Shown here: piece by piece, positions 6,531-7,593 of the stretch
Numbering within the stretch: the stretch's first letter is position 1
Layout: the number at the start of each line of letters is the position of its first letter
DNA from: an uncultured Succinatimonas sp.
GTDB lineage: Bacteria > Pseudomonadota > Gammaproteobacteria > Enterobacterales > Succinivibrionaceae
NCBI GenBank assembly: GCA_937896115.1
Contig: CALBLB010000319.1
Span: 1 to 7,593, forward strand
Direction: 5' to 3'
DNA: 7,593 nt
The notes under the pieces: generated by a model
The model's input: only the letters and a program-made list of their open reading frames with translations
Databases searched by the model: none
Told to the model about the DNA's origin: nothing
Made by a program: the position numbers and the translations under genes

Positions 6531-6551
6531 TTTCCGGAAATGCCGGAAATG
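6531..6551 (+). repeat. Tandem 9-bp repeat and palindrome in the accD leader
   Basis: CCGGAAATG occurs twice back to back (6534-6542 and 6543-6551). The first copy is part of the perfect palindrome TTTCCGGAAA (6531-6540). Just upstream, GTTGCG (6506-6511) and CGCAAC (6523-6528) could pair as a 6-bp stem. The repeats lie in the transcribed leader about 30 nt before the ATG. Their function is unknown; an operator or an RNA-level control element are both possible. Confidence 0.45.
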
Positions 6552-6584
6552 CACGGTGAAAGCCGAATTTTTGCGGAGCGTTTT

Positions 6585-7521
6585 ATGAGCTGGTTTGACA
6601 ATTTTGGCGGCATTCTTCATAAAAGTAATCAGTCGGAGAAGCATGAGATCCCCGAGGGGGTGTGGACCAAGTGCGAGTCCTGCCAGCAGGTGCTCTATCG
6701 TGCCGAACTTGAACGTAATCTTTTCGTATGTCCAAAATGCGGACATCATATGCGTATCAAGGCCCGTGCCCGCTTGGAATCTTTTTTAGATCAGGACGGT
6801 CGCGTTGAAATTGCCGGCAATCTTGAGCCTAAAGATATCTTAAAGTTTCGTGATCTCAAAAAATATACCGACAGGATCAAAGCCGCCCAGAAAAAAAGCG
6901 GTGAAAAAGATGCTCTGGTGGTGATGAAGGGGACTTTAAAGGGATTACCGGTGGTTGCCTGCGCTTTTGAATTTGAATTCATGGGCGGCTCCATGGGATC
7001 GGTAGTCGGTTCCCGTTTTGCCGCGGCGGTGAGTGAATGTTTAAAAGAGCGCCGTGCACTGATCTGCTTTTCAACTTCAGGCGGTGCCCGCATGCAGGAA
7101 TCTTTGTTCTCCCTCATGCAGATGACCAAGACTTCAGCTGCTTTGGCACGCCTCTCCAAGGCTTCGTTGCCCTATATAAGCGTGCTGATGGATCCTACCA
7201 TGGGCGGTGTCAGCGCGTCTTTGGCCATGTTAGGTGACATCCAATGCCCTCATAGGCTTTGCCGGTCCCCGCGTCATCGAGCAGACCGTACGCGAGACTT
7301 TGCCAGAAGGTTTCCAGCATGCGGAATTTTTAAAAGATAAAGGCGCCATTGACATGATCGTCAATCGCAAAGATATGCGTGATGAAATAGCCAAACTCAT
7401 TTCCATGATGATGCTGGTTGCTGATCCGGATATGGCGGTTGAAGATATTAAAAACGTGCGTGAGCAAAATGCTCACAAAGGACGTAAATCGGCCGTAAAG
7501 AAGGCGGCAACACGTATCTGA
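6585..7521 (+). pseudogene. accD: Acetyl-CoA carboxylase carboxyltransferase beta subunit, frame broken near the middle of the CT domain
   Basis: AccD pairs with AccA to transfer the carboxyl group from carboxybiotin to acetyl-CoA, the first committed step of fatty-acid synthesis. The start ATG at 6585 has GGAG 6 nt upstream and gives MSWF, matching the E. coli start (MSW). The zinc finger C30-x2-C33-x15-C49-x2-C52 is intact, as are EPKDILKFRD, FMGGSMGSVVG, SGGARMQE and DPTMGGVSAS. After MLGDI (Ile219, codon 7239-7241) the frame is lost: it runs 32 unrelated residues to a stop at 7338-7340. The true sequence resumes one frame over at 7243 as NALIGFAGPRVIEQTVRE and continues to TGA at 7519-7521. 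Relative to the family's GDxNxxEPxALIGFAG, five residues are missing, so the net change is -14 nt. Because accD is normally essential, a sequencing or assembly fault is as likely as a true mutation. The stop overlaps the folC start. Confidence 0.85.
7239..7245 (+). other. Frameshift junction in accD
   Basis: Codon ATC (7239-7241) is followed by a single extra C (7242) and then AAT (7243-7245) in the new frame. Where related proteins have the five-residue segment between GDI/GDL and xALIGFAG, only this one base remains. No slippery heptamer or stimulatory structure is apparent, so programmed frameshifting is unlikely; it would also not restore the missing residues. Confidence 0.8.
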
Positions 7522-7593
7522 TGGATAAATCTGTAAAAAATTCTAAGCCAGGCTCTTTAAAAGCCTGGCTTGACTATCTTCAGGAGCTCAATC
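7521..7593 (+). CDS. folC: FolC bifunctional folylpolyglutamate / dihydrofolate synthase, N-terminal fragment
   Basis: The ATG overlaps the accD TGA (TGATG at 7519-7523), giving 24 codons up to the window edge. The stretch GSLKAWLDYLQELN matches the N-terminal SPLASWLSYLENLH of E. coli FolC in position and pattern. FolC adds glutamates to folates and, in proteobacteria, also joins glutamate to dihydropteroate. The accD-folC order is widely conserved in gammaproteobacteria, which supports the call despite the short fragment. The overlap implies translational coupling to accD. Confidence 0.82.
   Translation, partial: MDKSVKNSKPGSLKAWLDYLQELN

Noticed and set aside
6465..6584. Longer accD reading from 6465
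   Set aside because: The extension overlaps the TTGGCA/TATAAT promoter, while the ATG at 6585 has a good ribosome binding site and matches the known AccD start.
7233..7245. Programmed ribosomal frameshift in accD
   Set aside because: There is no slippery run, and a frameshift would not supply the five missing conserved residues.
7234..7521. Independent 95-codon gene starting at GTG 7234
   Set aside because: It is the C-terminal part of AccD in another frame, recognisable from NALIGFAGPRVIEQTVRE; no ribosome binding site precedes the GTG.

Overview
The window looks like a chromosomal stretch from a gammaproteobacterium. The evidence is an E. coli-length CorA (316 aa, ending GMN...KKKGWL), an E. 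coli-like AccD with its MSW start and zinc finger, and the accD-folC gene order with a TGATG overlap. Moderate GC, sigma70-like signals and a DUF1703-type AAA/PD-(D/E)XK gene would fit a host-associated anaerobe such as the Succinivibrionaceae. That family-level placement is a guess from protein character, not a search result.

Layout. Bases 1-1305 (+): the 3' part of an AAA-ATPase-like / PD-(D/E)XK nuclease protein of unknown role. It converges on corA (1317-2267, -), and the corA terminator hairpin lies inside the nuclease gene's last codons. Upstream of corA is a leader that could encode a 26-codon peptide and fold into hairpins. Bases 2421-2460 hold a 15-bp terminator for the next minus-strand operon: a ten-helix DMT/EamA-type transporter (2496-3389) preceded, with a 1-nt gap, by its GntR/FCD regulator (3391-4050). 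A 397-bp divergent control region (4051-4447) carries several palindromes. Then on the plus strand come an enolase-superfamily acid-sugar dehydratase related to L-rhamnonate dehydratase (4448-5623) and, 16 nt later, an IclR-family regulator (5640-6428). The window closes with housekeeping genes: a near-consensus promoter, accD (6585-7521) broken by an apparent 14-nt net deletion, and the first 24 codons of folC (from 7521).

How it works together. The four genes from 2496 to 6428 look like a small uptake-and-dehydration module for a sugar acid: a transporter, a dehydratase giving a 2-keto-3-deoxy acid, and two regulators of different families around one shared intergenic region. No kinase or aldolase for the next steps is in the window. 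The module sits between two unrelated housekeeping loci, corA and accD-folC, which suggests an inserted accessory cassette.

The observations most worth a second look are the broken reading frame in the normally essential accD, the palindrome set between gntR and the dehydratase, the Glu at the usual Asp metal-ligand position of the dehydratase, and the possible corA leader peptide. I found no tRNA, rRNA, CRISPR array, insertion sequence or prophage gene.
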